Source: Allokutzneria sp. NRRL B-24872 (GTDB taxonomy: Bacteria; Actinomycetota; Actinomycetes; Mycobacteriales; Pseudonocardiaceae). From it: DNA of 49,572 nt. Of this stretch, positions 8,596 to 17,404 are shown piece by piece. A program made the position numbers and the translations under genes. The stretch covers positions 1 through 49,572 of the forward strand of contig NZ_MUMH01000030.1 in the NCBI RefSeq assembly GCF_002155965.1, in the 5' to 3' direction. Within the stretch, counting starts at the first letter, position 1; every line of letters begins with the position of its first letter. Under the pieces are notes generated by a model. That model made no database searches and had not been told where the DNA came from. It saw only the letters and a program-made list of their open reading frames with translations.

Positions 8596-10062
8596 ATGGC
8601 ACGAGGTATCCGCGCCCTCGCTGTCGCGGTGTTCGCCGCGGCGAGCGTGACCGCGCCGAACGCAGAGGCAGCAACGGGAATCCAGTGGCGCGACTGCGAA
8701 CAGGGCTTGCAGTGCGCCACGTTCGACGTCCCCGCCGACTGGAGGAAACCCGGCGGCCCCAAGGTCCCGCTCGACCTCGTGCGAGCGCGGGCCAAGGACC
8801 CCGGGCGCCGGGTCGGCTCGCTGCTGGCCAACTTCGGCTCGGGCAACACCACGTCCTTCCCGCTCTCCGGCATGCCGCCGGTGAAGTCGATGCTCGACCA
8901 ACTGACCGAACGCCTCGACGTGGTGATGTTCGACCCCCGGGGCCTTGGCAGACCTCCCGGGAACGCCTTCGTGAAGTGCGATGCGGTGCCGCCGCCGGTC
9001 AACGGCCTCGTCCGCGCCGAGAACGAGGCGCAGTGGAACGCGCACGCGGAGGCCAACGCGAAGTACGACGCCAGCTGCCGCAAGGCCGCCGGTCCCGCCT
9101 TCGAGGGCCTGACCTCGTGGCAGGTCGCCCACGACATCGACGCGCTCCGGGCGGCCCTCGGCGACGAGAAGCTGCGCTACTTCGGCAACTCCTACGGCAC
9201 CGCGTACGGCCAGGCCTACATCGACCTGTTCCCGCAGCGCGTTGACCGGATGTACTTGGACGGCGTCGCTGACCACACGCAGCCCCAGCTGGAGACGTGG
9301 CTGCGCAACTACGCCGTCGCCCAGGAGAAGCACTGGGATCACCTCGACTCGTGGTGCGCCGAGCGTGCGGGCTGCATGGTCAAGGGCGCCAAGCCTTCCC
9401 AGGTCTGGGACGAGCTGATCGCCCGCGCGCCACTGCCCGCTCCCGGCGCCGGGCCGGGCTTGACGGTCACCGTCAAGGACCTCTACGCAGGGGCTCTCAT
9501 CGGGCTCGCCCCGCCGGTCTGGCCGCGGCTGACCAGGGCGCTCGCCGAGGCCCGCGCCGGTGACGCCGGGCGATTCCTGACCGACCTGAAGAACGCGCCG
9601 ATCGAGGGGTTCGGCAGCGTTCAGGCGGAGATCCTGTGCCACGACTTCCTGCCGAAGGTCCCGAGCTACCAGGAGTTCCTGGGCATCGAGAAGCGCTTGC
9701 AGGCCGTGGCGCCGCGCTTCGGCTGGATCGAGGGGCGCTTCGAGGTCGGCCGCTGCCTCGGCATCCCCGGCCAGCCCAGCTACCCGCCGAAGCCGCTGCG
9801 GCCCGTGAAGCTGGCTCCCGTGCTCGTCGGCATCGGCGAGCTGGACAACAACACCAACAACATCGGCGCGGCGGCGGTGGCCGCTCAGCTCCCGGGCTCG
9901 CGCACGCTCTGGCACGGTGACGGTCACGCGGCCTACCTGCACGGCAACACCTGCCTGCGGACGCATGTGAACCGCTACCTGACCGAGGGCGCGCTGCCGC
10001 CGGTCGGCCAGCGCTGCGCGGGCGAGCTGATCAAGCAGATCCCCGACCGGCCCGCTGGCTGA
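8596..10062 (+). CDS. Secreted alpha/beta hydrolase, S33 tripeptidyl-aminopeptidase-like
   Basis: A 488-residue exported hydrolase with a signal peptide at residues 1-26 (cleavage probably after AEA). The nucleophile elbow GNSYG puts the catalytic serine at S199; the likely acid is D417 (GELDNNT) and the likely histidine H444 (GDGHAAY), in the C-terminal region that matches the TAP-like domain of this family. Members release N-terminal peptides or cleave esters outside the cell. ATG 8596 was chosen because the preceding open frame has no signal peptide. The gene is divergent from a two-component system and 24 nt upstream of a second one, so either could regulate it. Confidence 0.88.
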   Translation: MARGIRALAVAVFAAASVTAPNAEAATGIQWRDCEQGLQCATFDVPADWRKPGGPKVPLDLVRARAKDPGRRVGSLLANFGSGNTTSFPLSGMPPVKSMLDQLTERLDVVMFDPRGLGRPPGNAFVKCDAVPPPVNGLVRAENEAQWNAHAEANAKYDASCRKAAGPAFEGLTSWQVAHDIDALRAALGDEKLRYFGNSYGTAYGQAYIDLFPQRVDRMYLDGVADHTQPQLETWLRNYAVAQEKHWDHLDSWCAERAGCMVKGAKPSQVWDELIARAPLPAPGAGPGLTVTVKDLYAGALIGLAPPVWPRLTRALAEARAGDAGRFLTDLKNAPIEGFGSVQAEILCHDFLPKVPSYQEFLGIEKRLQAVAPRFGWIEGRFEVGRCLGIPGQPSYPPKPLRPVKLAPVLVGIGELDNNTNNIGAAAVAAQLPGSRTLWHGDGHAAYLHGNTCLRTHVNRYLTEGALPPVGQRCAGELIKQIPDRPAG

Positions 10063-10086
10063 GCCGTCGCGCACTACCGTGGCCAG

Positions 10087-11673
10087 GTGGGTTTCCGAGG
10101 ATCGCTCGCCCGGCAGCTGTTCGGACTGCAGCTGCTGATCGTGCTCGCTCTCCTCGGGGCGGTCGCCGCGGTCACGATCGCGCAGTCGCACGCCACGTTC
10201 CGCGACACCGAGGGCGGCAGGCTGCTCTCGGTGGCCGAGGACGTGGCGGCGACCGCGGGTGTGCGCACGGGTGTCGAGGACGAGGTGCGGCGGTCCTGGT
10301 TGCTGCCGCCGTTCGCGGAGAGCGCCCGCGCGCTCTCCGGCGCGGACTTCGTGATCATCACCGATGCCACCGGGACCGTGCTGACCTCGCCGGACCCCGC
10401 GCAGATCGGCGAGAAGCTGGCCGACTCCACCGCGCTCTCCGGCCGGTCCTGGGTCGGCGTCCTCGACTACGCCTCGGTCGGCGACGCGGTGGTCGCGCAC
10501 GTGCCGGTGATCAGCGACGCCGGGCGGGTGGTCGGTGTGGTCGCGGCGGGCCGGGCGCGGCCGAGCACCTGGGAGACGATCACCTCTTCCCCCGGCGACC
10601 TGCTGGTCTACCTGGGCATCGCGGCGGCGATCGGGCTCGGCGGCTCGCTGGTGGTGTCGTGGTGGATCAAGCGGCAGACGCTCGGGCTGGAGCCGAGGGA
10701 GATCACCGGACTCGTCGAGCACCGCGAGGCCATGCTGCGCGGGGTCAAGGAGGGCGTGCTCGGCCTCGACCAGCAGAACCGGATCACCCTGGTCAACGAT
10801 CAGGCGCTGCGGCTGCTGGACCTCGCGCGGGACTGCGTCGGGCGGCAGGTGGACTCGCTGGAGCTGAACGAGCGGCTGCGCGACGTGCTCGCCGGGCGCA
10901 CGTCCGGGCAGGACGAGATCGCGCTGCGCAGCGGCCGGGTGCTCACCATGAACCGGATGCCGATCTCCTCGCACGGGCAGCAGATCGGCGCGGTGATCAC
11001 CATGCGCGACCGCACCGAGCTGGCCGCGCTGCGGCACGAGCTGGACGTGCACCGGCAGACCGCCGACACGCTGCGCGCGCAGGCGCACGAGTTCACCAAC
11101 CAGCTGCACACGATCTCCGGGCTGATCGAGCTCGGCGAGCACGACGAGGTCGTGCGCTACGTGACGCGGGCGAGCCGGGCGCACGAGGCGTGGTCGGCGG
11201 AGGTCGTGGCCAAGGTCGCCGACACCGCGCTCGCCGCGCTGCTGATCGCCAAGGCCAGCCTCGCCGCCGAGCACGGGGTCGGACTGCGGCTCAGCGCGGA
11301 CAGCCACATCGGCGAGCTGGACGACGCGCTCTCCGCAGACCTCGTCACCGTGGTGGGCAACCTGGTCGACAACGCGCTGGACGCGTTGCCCAGCGGCGGC
11401 GGCTGGGTGGAGGTCGACCTGCGGCAGGACGAGGGCGAGGTGCTGGTGCGCGTGCGCGACTCCGGGCCTGGCGTCGCTCCCGAGCTGGCCGAAGAGGTGT
11501 TCCGCAACGGGTTCACCACCAAGGTCGCTGAGCACGGGGGCAAGCGCGGGATCGGCTTGGCGCTGACGCGGCAGATCTGCGTGCGCAGGGGCGGGGAGGT
11601 CTCGGTGCGCAACGATGGCGGCGCCGTCTTCTCGGCACGGCTGGGGCTCACGGCTGCTGGAGGTTCGCGGTGA
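10087..11673 (+). CDS. CitA/DcuS-family sensor histidine kinase
   Basis: A 528-residue kinase with a transmembrane segment at about 13-33, an extracytoplasmic sensor domain (about 35-175) of the PDC/CitA type, a second membrane segment at about 178-198, a cytoplasmic PAS domain, and the SpoB-type dimerisation helix with phospho-acceptor H334 in QAHEFTNQLHTISGLIELG, then the ATPase (N-box VGNLVDNALDAL). This family senses di- and tricarboxylates and controls their uptake. It overlaps the next gene by GTGA. Start is GTG; the Shine-Dalgarno is weak. The tctCBA transporter six kilobases to the left is a plausible target, which is inference. Confidence 0.93.
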   Translation: MGFRGSLARQLFGLQLLIVLALLGAVAAVTIAQSHATFRDTEGGRLLSVAEDVAATAGVRTGVEDEVRRSWLLPPFAESARALSGADFVIITDATGTVLTSPDPAQIGEKLADSTALSGRSWVGVLDYASVGDAVVAHVPVISDAGRVVGVVAAGRARPSTWETITSSPGDLLVYLGIAAAIGLGGSLVVSWWIKRQTLGLEPREITGLVEHREAMLRGVKEGVLGLDQQNRITLVNDQALRLLDLARDCVGRQVDSLELNERLRDVLAGRTSGQDEIALRSGRVLTMNRMPISSHGQQIGAVITMRDRTELAALRHELDVHRQTADTLRAQAHEFTNQLHTISGLIELGEHDEVVRYVTRASRAHEAWSAEVVAKVADTALAALLIAKASLAAEHGVGLRLSADSHIGELDDALSADLVTVVGNLVDNALDALPSGGGWVEVDLRQDEGEVLVRVRDSGPGVAPELAEEVFRNGFTTKVAEHGGKRGIGLALTRQICVRRGGEVSVRNDGGAVFSARLGLTAAGGSR

Positions 11674-12329
11674 TCAGGGTGCTCGTCGTCGACGACGACT
11701 TCATGGTGGCCAAGGTGCACAGCGGCTACGTCGGCCGCACGCCCGGCTTCGAGGTGGTCGGCGTCGCGCACACCGGTGAGGACGCCGTGCGCAAGGTCGA
11801 GGCGCTGCGGCCGGACCTCGTGCTGCTGGACATCTACCTGCCGGACGTGGACGGCCTTGAGGTGTTGCGGGAGCTGCGCGCGCTCGGCGGCGACACCGAC
11901 GTGATCATCGTGAGCGCGGCGCGCGATGTGGACACGGTGCGCTCGGCCATGCGCGGCGGCGTGCTGCACTACCTGATCAAACCCTTCACCTACGCGGCCC
12001 TTCGCGCACAGCTGGAGCATCTTTCCGTTGTGCGCCAACAACAGTCCACAATGGACCAGTCCACTGTGGACAAGATGTTCGGCGGTCGACCCTCGTCAGG
12101 AGCAGCCATGCCCAAGGGACTCACCAGGGAGACCGCCCGGCTCGTCGAGCGCGTGCTGCGCGAGTGCGACGGCGACCTGTCCGCGACGGAGTGCGCCGAA
12201 GCCACCGAGCTGTCCAGGGTGAGCGCGCGCCGCTACCTGGAGCACTTCGTCAGCTCCGGCCGCGCCGACGTCGGCCTGCGCTACGGCACCACCGGGCGGC
12301 CCGAACGCCGCTACCGGTGGCGCGCCTGA
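11670..12329 (+). CDS. CitB/DcuR-family response regulator
   Basis: A 219-residue regulator whose receiver domain carries D8-D10, phospho-acceptor D54 (VLLDIYLPDVDG) and the Lys of LIKPF, then a C-terminal winged-helix-like segment (about 150-215) ending RYGTTGRPERRYRW, as in CitB/DcuR-type regulators. GTG start overlaps the kinase stop. Residues 127-139 are encoded by two adjacent copies of a 13-bp palindromic motif. The stop codon directly abuts the convergent gene at 12330. Confidence 0.93.
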   Translation: MIRVLVVDDDFMVAKVHSGYVGRTPGFEVVGVAHTGEDAVRKVEALRPDLVLLDIYLPDVDGLEVLRELRALGGDTDVIIVSAARDVDTVRSAMRGGVLHYLIKPFTYAALRAQLEHLSVVRQQQSTMDQSTVDKMFGGRPSSGAAMPKGLTRETARLVERVLRECDGDLSATECAEATELSRVSARRYLEHFVSSGRADVGLRYGTTGRPERRYRWRA

Positions 12330-13196
12330 TCACCAGGGCACGAAGCCGGGGGTCAGCACGATCTGGCGCAGGTTGGCCTTGGACAGCGTCGGCCCCGCCC
12401 GGTTGACCCCTCCTGGGACGCCGAGCCGGGCGTTGGTGCTGGTCGCGACGATCTCAAGGCCGTCGGGCCGCCACATCGACAGCGTGTGCGTGATCTCCGC
12501 ACCCGTCTTGATGGCGCTGAAGAACCCGTTCACCCGCCGCCCGTCGGCCAGTTCGCCCATGTCGACCGGTTCGCAGCTGAGCACGACAGCCGGGGTGCTC
12601 GCCGAGCGGCACGGCTGGCTCACACTGGGGCTGGCGGACTTGAAGACCTCGATCCGGAATTCGCCGAGCCCCTGGGAGTCCTTCAACTCCGCCGCCAGCC
12701 GCATCCCGCCGTCGACCAGTTCGAACTTCGGGGCTCGCGGCAGCGGCTCCGCCCAGTGCGGCAACGGGCTCGCGGCCGAGTAGGCGGAGTTGTACTGGGC
12801 CACCAACCCTGCCGACTTCGGGTCCCTCGGGGACAGGGCGATCCGTGGCGCGGGGGCGTCGGTGGACGGCGAGGTCCGGACCGTGGTGGTGCTGTACGGC
12901 GGGCGGGTGGTCTCGGGCGTGGCGGGGCCGGTGGTGCTGGTCGACGCCGGTCCCGGCCCGGCGGGTCCGAGGTCGGGGCCGCCGAAGAGCGCGCTCGGCC
13001 CGGCCAGCGCGGTGGCGCCGAGCGCGACGGCGACCACGCCCGCGGCCACCCCGGCTCCCGCGACCAGCCTGCGCCTGCGCAGCGAGCGCTTGCCCGCCTG
13101 GATCACGCTCGCGCGGTCGATGGTCATCGGCGGCTCGGAGCCCAGCGCTCCACCCAGGAGGTCGCGGATGTCCTCGTCGCGGAACTCGCGGTTCAT
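12330..13196 (-). CDS. Putative anti-sigma-like single-pass membrane protein
   Basis: A 288-residue protein with a cytoplasmic N-terminus ([18 protein letters not shown]), a basic stretch, a single membrane segment at about 46-68, a long Pro/Ser/Thr-rich linker and an extracytoplasmic domain from about residue 130 with two or three cysteines (QPCRS, LSCEP). The ATG overlaps the upstream sigma factor stop by ATGA, so the two are translationally coupled. The layout matches the partial protein at 1-324. The likely role is to hold or sense for the sigma factor; no enzyme motif is visible. Confidence 0.8.
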   Translation of the reverse strand: MNREFRDEDIRDLLGGALGSEPPMTIDRASVIQAGKRSLRRRRLVAGAGVAAGVVAVALGATALAGPSALFGGPDLGPAGPGPASTSTTGPATPETTRPPYSTTTVRTSPSTDAPAPRIALSPRDPKSAGLVAQYNSAYSAASPLPHWAEPLPRAPKFELVDGGMRLAAELKDSQGLGEFRIEVFKSASPSVSQPCRSASTPAVVLSCEPVDMGELADGRRVNGFFSAIKTGAEITHTLSMWRPDGLEIVATSTNARLGVPGGVNRAGPTLSKANLRQIVLTPGFVPW

Positions 13197-13726
13197 CGCT
13201 GCTCCTCGAAAACGGTCTTGTCGGCAGGGTTGTCGAAGACCTCGGTGTGGGACAACAGCTTTCGCAGCGCGGCGAGCCCCTTGGCCGCCTGGCTCTTCAC
13301 CGTTCCCTGTGTGCAGCGCATCGCGCGCGCGGTCTCCTCGACGGAGAGGTCCTCCCAGTAGCGCAGCACCACGGCCGCGCGCTGTCCGGCCGGCAATGCC
13401 GCCAGCGCCTTGCGCACGTCCATCGCCTCGTCGATCCGCCTGGCGTCGGCTGGCACTTCGGGCAGGGCGTCCACCGGGGTCTCCCGGCGGCGGAAAGCCC
13501 TGCGCGACTCGTCGATGGCGCTGCGCACGAGGACCTGACGCGAATAGGCGTCGACGGAACCGTTGCGGTTCAGCTTCGGCCACGCCACGTAGATCTTCGT
13601 CAGCGCGATCTGCACGAGGTCCTCGGCCCGGTGCCAGTCACCGCACAGCAGATAAGCCGTGCGACGCATGACGTTCGCCCGGCTCTCCATGTACTCGGCG
13701 AACTCGCTGTCGCGATCAGCGGCCAC
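13193..13726 (-). CDS. SigE-family ECF RNA polymerase sigma factor (second copy)
   Basis: A 177-residue sigma factor paralogous to the one at 345-857: both share [14 protein letters not shown] in region 2 and the G(A/T)VKSQ-type helix in region 4 (here [21 protein letters not shown]). I chose GTG 13726 because GGAGG lies nine nt upstream and the resulting N-terminus ([15 protein letters not shown]) aligns with the paralogue. It is followed by the overlapping membrane partner gene. Confidence 0.93.
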   Translation of the reverse strand: MAADRDSEFAEYMESRANVMRRTAYLLCGDWHRAEDLVQIALTKIYVAWPKLNRNGSVDAYSRQVLVRSAIDESRRAFRRRETPVDALPEVPADARRIDEAMDVRKALAALPAGQRAAVVLRYWEDLSVEETARAMRCTQGTVKSQAAKGLAALRKLLSHTEVFDNPADKTVFEEQR

Positions 13727-13869
13727 TGGGCACTCCCTCCAGTCACCTGCTACTACGGTGCGGCCCACCGCGAGGTTGCCGACCACCCGCAACAGCGAGG
13801 CCGGTCACACGCCGCATGGTCGCTCACCACCGCCTCCCCCGCACACCGAGCGGCACCCCGCCAAACGCC

Positions 13870-13910
13870 AATGACTCGTTCGGTCCGTTGAACGGACTGA
13901 ACGAGTCATT
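13870..13910. repeat. 41-bp near-perfect palindrome
   Basis: AATGACTCGTTC at 13870-13881 pairs with GAACGAGTCATT at 13899-13910, and inside it GTCCGTT (13883-13889) pairs with AACGGAC (13891-13897) around a single central G. The only non-Watson-Crick pair is G13882/T13898. In RNA this would be a stem of about 20 pairs with a minimal loop. It lies between the purM 3' end and the sigma factor start, both leftward. Confidence 0.9.
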
Positions 13911-13923
13911 CAGGTGGTTGAAC

Positions 13924-13976
13924 GTGCTGAATGAGTCATTGAGGTGGTTGAGCGTGGTCAATGACTCATTCAGCAC
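13924..13976 (-). terminator. 19-bp inverted repeat downstream of purM (likely terminator)
   Basis: Arms at 13924-13942 and 13958-13976 are perfectly complementary over 19 bp with a 15-nt loop. The structure begins about 10 nt after the purM stop codon in the direction of transcription, where a terminator is expected, although there is no T-tract. Together with the adjacent 41-bp palindrome it is built from three roughly 30-nt direct repeats (starting near 13882, 13913 and 13943) that each contain a TGA(C/G)TCATT core. Confidence 0.7.
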
Positions 13977-13986
13977 ATAAGCGGCC

Positions 13987-15066
13987 TCAGAAGCGGGGGT
14001 GGTCGCCGCGGAGGAGGGCGCGCGGGGTGTCGGTCTCGGTGGTCTTGCCGACCTCGCCGATGACCCAGGCCGGGACGTGCCGCGCGGTCAGCACCGCGAG
14101 CGCCCGGTCGGTGTCCTCGGCGGCGACGACGGCGACCATGCCGACGCCCATGTTGAAGGTGCGCTCCATCTCCTCGCGCTCGACGCGGCCGCGCTGGGCG
14201 ATGAGGGCGTAGAGCGGGGCGGGGGTCCACGTGCCGCGGTCCAGCTCGGCGGCGAGGCCCTGCGGGATGACCCGGGCCAGGTTGCCCGCGAGCCCACCGC
14301 CGGTGACGTGCGCGAAGGTGCGCACCTCGGTCTCGGCGGCCAGCGCGAGGCAGTCCTTGGCGTAGATCCGGGTCGGCTCCAGCAGCTCCTCGCCGAGCGT
14401 GCGGCCGAGCTCCTCGACGTGCCCGGTCAGCGGCATCCTGGCGATGTCCAGCAGCACGTGCCTGGCCAGCGAGTACCCGTTGGAGTGCAGGCCGGAGGCG
14501 CCCATCGCGATCACCACGTCACCGGGCCGCACCCGGTCCGGGCCGAGCACCGCGTCGGCCTCGACGACGCCGACGCCGGTCGCGGACATGTCGTAGTGGT
14601 CGGGCGCCATCAGGCCGGGGTGCTCGGCGGTCTCGCCGCCCATGAGCGCGCAGCCCGCCTGCACGCACCCGTCCGCGATGCCCTTGACGATCTGCGCGAT
14701 CCGCTCGGGAACGACCTTGCCGACCGCGATGTAGTCCTGGAGGAACAGCGGTTCCGCACCGCAGACCACAAGATCATCAACAACCATCGCCACCAGGTCG
14801 ATGCCGACGGTGTCGTGGATGTCCATGGCCTGCGCCACCGCGAGCTTGGTGCCGACGCCGTCCGTCGAGGAGGCGAGCACCGGCTCCTTCCACCGGTCCA
14901 GCTTCAGCTTGAACAGCCCGGCGAAGCCGCCGATGCCGTCGAGCACCTCGGGCCTCGTCGCCTTCTCCGCCCAGGGCTTGAGCTGCTCGACTGCCTCGTC
15001 ACCTGCCTCGATGTCCACCCCGGCCGCGGCGTAGGTGGCCTTCTGGCTGTCCGTGTGGGCGATCAC
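13987..15066 (-). CDS. purM: Phosphoribosylformylglycinamidine cyclo-ligase PurM
   Basis: A 359-residue AIR synthetase, which closes the imidazole ring by ATP-dependent conversion of FGAM to AIR (fifth step of purine synthesis). Landmarks are SSTDGVGTKLAVAQ, the GIDLVAMVVDDLVVCGAEPLF segment, LMGGETAEHPG and the ATP-binding GASGLHSNGYSLAR. GTG 15066 was chosen over a longer start at 15123 because GGAG lies nine nt upstream and the longer version would overlap purF. It follows purF by 28 nt in the same operon. Confidence 0.95.
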   Translation of the reverse strand: MIAHTDSQKATYAAAGVDIEAGDEAVEQLKPWAEKATRPEVLDGIGGFAGLFKLKLDRWKEPVLASSTDGVGTKLAVAQAMDIHDTVGIDLVAMVVDDLVVCGAEPLFLQDYIAVGKVVPERIAQIVKGIADGCVQAGCALMGGETAEHPGLMAPDHYDMSATGVGVVEADAVLGPDRVRPGDVVIAMGASGLHSNGYSLARHVLLDIARMPLTGHVEELGRTLGEELLEPTRIYAKDCLALAAETEVRTFAHVTGGGLAGNLARVIPQGLAAELDRGTWTPAPLYALIAQRGRVEREEMERTFNMGVGMVAVVAAEDTDRALAVLTARHVPAWVIGEVGKTTETDTPRALLRGDHPRF

Positions 15067-15094
15067 GTCTTCGAGCTCCGTCCAAAGAGGGTGT

Positions 15095-16645
15095 TCAGGG
15101 GCGCTGCAGTGCGTCCTGGGCACCGTAGCCGCTGGGTGAGAGCGGGGCCGCCGGTCCGGCGACGCCCTTCTCGATGCCTTCGAGCAGGTGCTTGCCGATC
15201 TTCATGTCGTCCGGCAGCGGGATCGGGTACTCGCCGTCGAAGCAGGCGGAGCACAACCGCGTCCTCGGCTGCTCGGTCGCGGCGACCAGCGCCTCCAGCG
15301 AGACGTAGCCCAGCGAGTCCGAGCCGATCGAGCGCCGCACGCCGTCCAGGTCGAGGCCGTTGGCCACCAGCTCCGCCGGCGAGGCGAAGTCGATGCCGTA
15401 GAAGCACGGCCACTTCACCGGCGGCGAGGCGATGCGCACGTGCACCTCGACCGCGCCCGCCTCGCGCAGCATCCGCACGAGCGCGCGCTGGGTGTTGCCG
15501 CGCACGATCGAGTCGTCCACGACCACCAGGCGCTTGCCGCGGATGACCTCGCGCAACGGGTTGAGCTTGAGCCGGATGCCGAGCTGGCGAATGGTCTGCG
15601 ACGGCTGGATGAAGGTGCGGCCGACGTAGGCGTTCTTCACCAGACCGGAGCCGTAGGGGATGCCGGAGGCCTGCGCGTAGCCGATCGCGGCCGGGGTTCC
15701 GGACTCCGGGACCGGGATGACCAGGTCCGCTTCGACCGGGTGCTCCTCGGCGAGCCTGCGGCCGATGTCCACGCGCGTGGCGTGCACCGAGCGACCGGAG
15801 ATCGCGGTGTCCGGGCGCGCCAGGTAGACGTACTCGAAGATGCAACCCTTGGGCTCGGGGTTGGCGAAGCGGGTCGAGCGCAGGCCGTCGGCGTCGATCG
15901 CCAGCAGCTCGCCGGGCTCGACCTCGCGGACGAAGGACGCGCCGACGATGTCCAGCGCGGCCGTCTCACTGGCCACCACCCAGCCGCGTTCGAGGCGGCC
16001 GAGGCACAGCGGCCGGACGCCCTGCGGGTCGCGCGCGGCGTAGAGCGTCGACTCGTCGGAGAAGCAGAGCGAGAACGCACCGCGCAGCGTGGGCAGCAGT
16101 TCGAGCGCCGCCTGCTCGATGCCGGTGTCGGCGGCCGCCGCCGCGAGCAGGCCGCACATCAGGTCGGAGTCGCTGGTCGCGCCCGCCGTGGCCTTGACGC
16201 CCTGCTCCTTGCACCTGGCCAGCAGTTCGGCGGTGTTCACCAGGTTGCCGTTGTGGCCGAGCGCGAGGCCGCTGCCGGTCGCGGTGGTGCGGAAGGTGGG
16301 CTGGGCGTTCTCCCACGTGGTGGAGCCGGTCGTGGAGTAGCGGGTGTGCCCGACCGCGACGTGACCGCGCAGCGAGGACAGCACCTGCTCGTCGAAGACC
16401 TGGCTGACCAGGCCCAACTCCTTGAAGACGACCACCTTGGAGCCGTCGCCGACGGAAATGCCCGCCGCCTCCTGGCCGCGGTGCTGAAGTGCGTAGAGGC
16501 CGTAGAAGGTGAGCTTCGCCACCTCTTCGCCTGGGGCCCACACGCCGAAGACACCGCATTCCTCGCGCGGGATGTCGCGCTCGGGATCGTCGTGCTGATG
16601 CGCGTCGGGTGTGGCCGAATCCGATGGGGTCGGGTCGGTGAGCAC
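15095..16645 (-). CDS. purF: Amidophosphoribosyltransferase PurF
   Basis: A 516-residue glutamine PRPP amidotransferase, the committed step of purine synthesis. After a 29-residue propeptide, C30 (EEC-GVFGVW) would become the N-terminal nucleophile of the glutaminase domain. The phosphoribosyltransferase domain has the PRPP loop VVVDDSIVRGNTQ. Four cysteines (GCIFEYVY, KWPCFYGI and the CSAC pair near the end) mark the type with a 4Fe-4S cluster and cleaved propeptide. First gene of purF-purM, divergent from the VanZ-like gene across 174 nt. Confidence 0.96.
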   Translation of the reverse strand: MLTDPTPSDSATPDAHQHDDPERDIPREECGVFGVWAPGEEVAKLTFYGLYALQHRGQEAAGISVGDGSKVVVFKELGLVSQVFDEQVLSSLRGHVAVGHTRYSTTGSTTWENAQPTFRTTATGSGLALGHNGNLVNTAELLARCKEQGVKATAGATSDSDLMCGLLAAAAADTGIEQAALELLPTLRGAFSLCFSDESTLYAARDPQGVRPLCLGRLERGWVVASETAALDIVGASFVREVEPGELLAIDADGLRSTRFANPEPKGCIFEYVYLARPDTAISGRSVHATRVDIGRRLAEEHPVEADLVIPVPESGTPAAIGYAQASGIPYGSGLVKNAYVGRTFIQPSQTIRQLGIRLKLNPLREVIRGKRLVVVDDSIVRGNTQRALVRMLREAGAVEVHVRIASPPVKWPCFYGIDFASPAELVANGLDLDGVRRSIGSDSLGYVSLEALVAATEQPRTRLCSACFDGEYPIPLPDDMKIGKHLLEGIEKGVAGPAAPLSPSGYGAQDALQRP

Positions 16646-16819
16646 CGAGAACTCCCTCGTGACGGGGTGGAACTGCCCCTGAAGTGTAAGTGTCGGCGGC
16701 GCTGCTCCGAGCCAAGGAGACCCTCAGTCTTTGTGGACCCCGCCACCCCCGACCTGCGAACGGCCCGTGGGCAACGCCCGGCGGCACCACACGTCCGAGT
16801 TAACGGAAGGGGGTGGCGC

Positions 16820-17404
16820 ATGCGGCACCTGACGCGGGACCTCGACCTGTTCGAGCGGATCTTCGGCAATCCCAAGGTCGCTTTCGCGGCGCTCGTGGGC
16901 TGCCTGGTGCTCGGTGTGGCCGGCATGGCGCTCGGCTGGCTGCTGGGCTGGCGCAAGATCGCCAGCGCGCTGTCGCTCGCCTCGCTCGGCGGGGTGCTGG
17001 CCGCGACCCTCGTGCGCGGCGGCAACCGGTACGGCGCCGATTCGCTCGGCGAGGCGTGGGCGATGTGCAGGCACAACGACTTCTCGCTCACCGGCTCCTG
17101 GGCGCGGCTGAACTTCGTGATGCTGATGCCGTTCGCCTTCTTCGGAGTGCTCGCGGTGCGCCGGTTCCTGCCGGTCGCGCTCGCCTGCGTCGGCATCGCC
17201 GTGGGCATCGAGCTGTTCCAGGGGCTGACCGGGCTCGGCGCCTGCGAGACGCAGGACATGATCAACAACGCCCTCGGCGGGGTGCTCGCAGCGGGGATCG
17301 CGTTGCTGTTCACCGGAAAAGACCGGTGGAGTGGCCGGAGGCACCGGACGACCACTCCACCGGAGTCACACCAGCATCAGCAGGTGGCTTCGATCTCCAC
17401 CTGA
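16820..17404 (+). CDS. VanZ-like membrane protein
   Basis: A 194-residue protein with about five hydrophobic segments. The C-terminal half matches VanZ-like proteins: RLNFVMLMPFAFFGVLA, then a segment with IELFQ, then ETQDMINNALGGVLAAGIA, the typical polar-glycine signature before the last membrane helix. ATG 16820 is preceded by GGAAGGGGG at good spacing. Function of stand-alone VanZ-like proteins is mostly unknown; some confer low-level teicoplanin tolerance. No other glycopeptide resistance gene is nearby. The 3' end overlaps the convergent secreted protein gene by 28 nt. Confidence 0.75.
   Translation: MRHLTRDLDLFERIFGNPKVAFAALVGCLVLGVAGMALGWLLGWRKIASALSLASLGGVLAATLVRGGNRYGADSLGEAWAMCRHNDFSLTGSWARLNFVMLMPFAFFGVLAVRRFLPVALACVGIAVGIELFQGLTGLGACETQDMINNALGGVLAAGIALLFTGKDRWSGRRHRTTTPPESHQHQQVASIST

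Noticed and set aside
8563-11535. 990-codon minus-strand frame opposite the hydrolase and CitA-type kinase
   Set aside because: The shadow has no start context and low-complexity composition, whereas both plus-strand proteins show clear catalytic motifs.
13861-13980. CRISPR array
   Set aside because: The three roughly 30-nt units are directly adjacent with no unique spacers, are internally palindromic over their whole length, and no cas gene is present.
16820-17404. Glycopeptide resistance (vanZ) determinant
   Set aside because: Only a VanZ-like membrane fold is present; no vanH, vanA or vanX homologue lies in the window, so a resistance role cannot be claimed.
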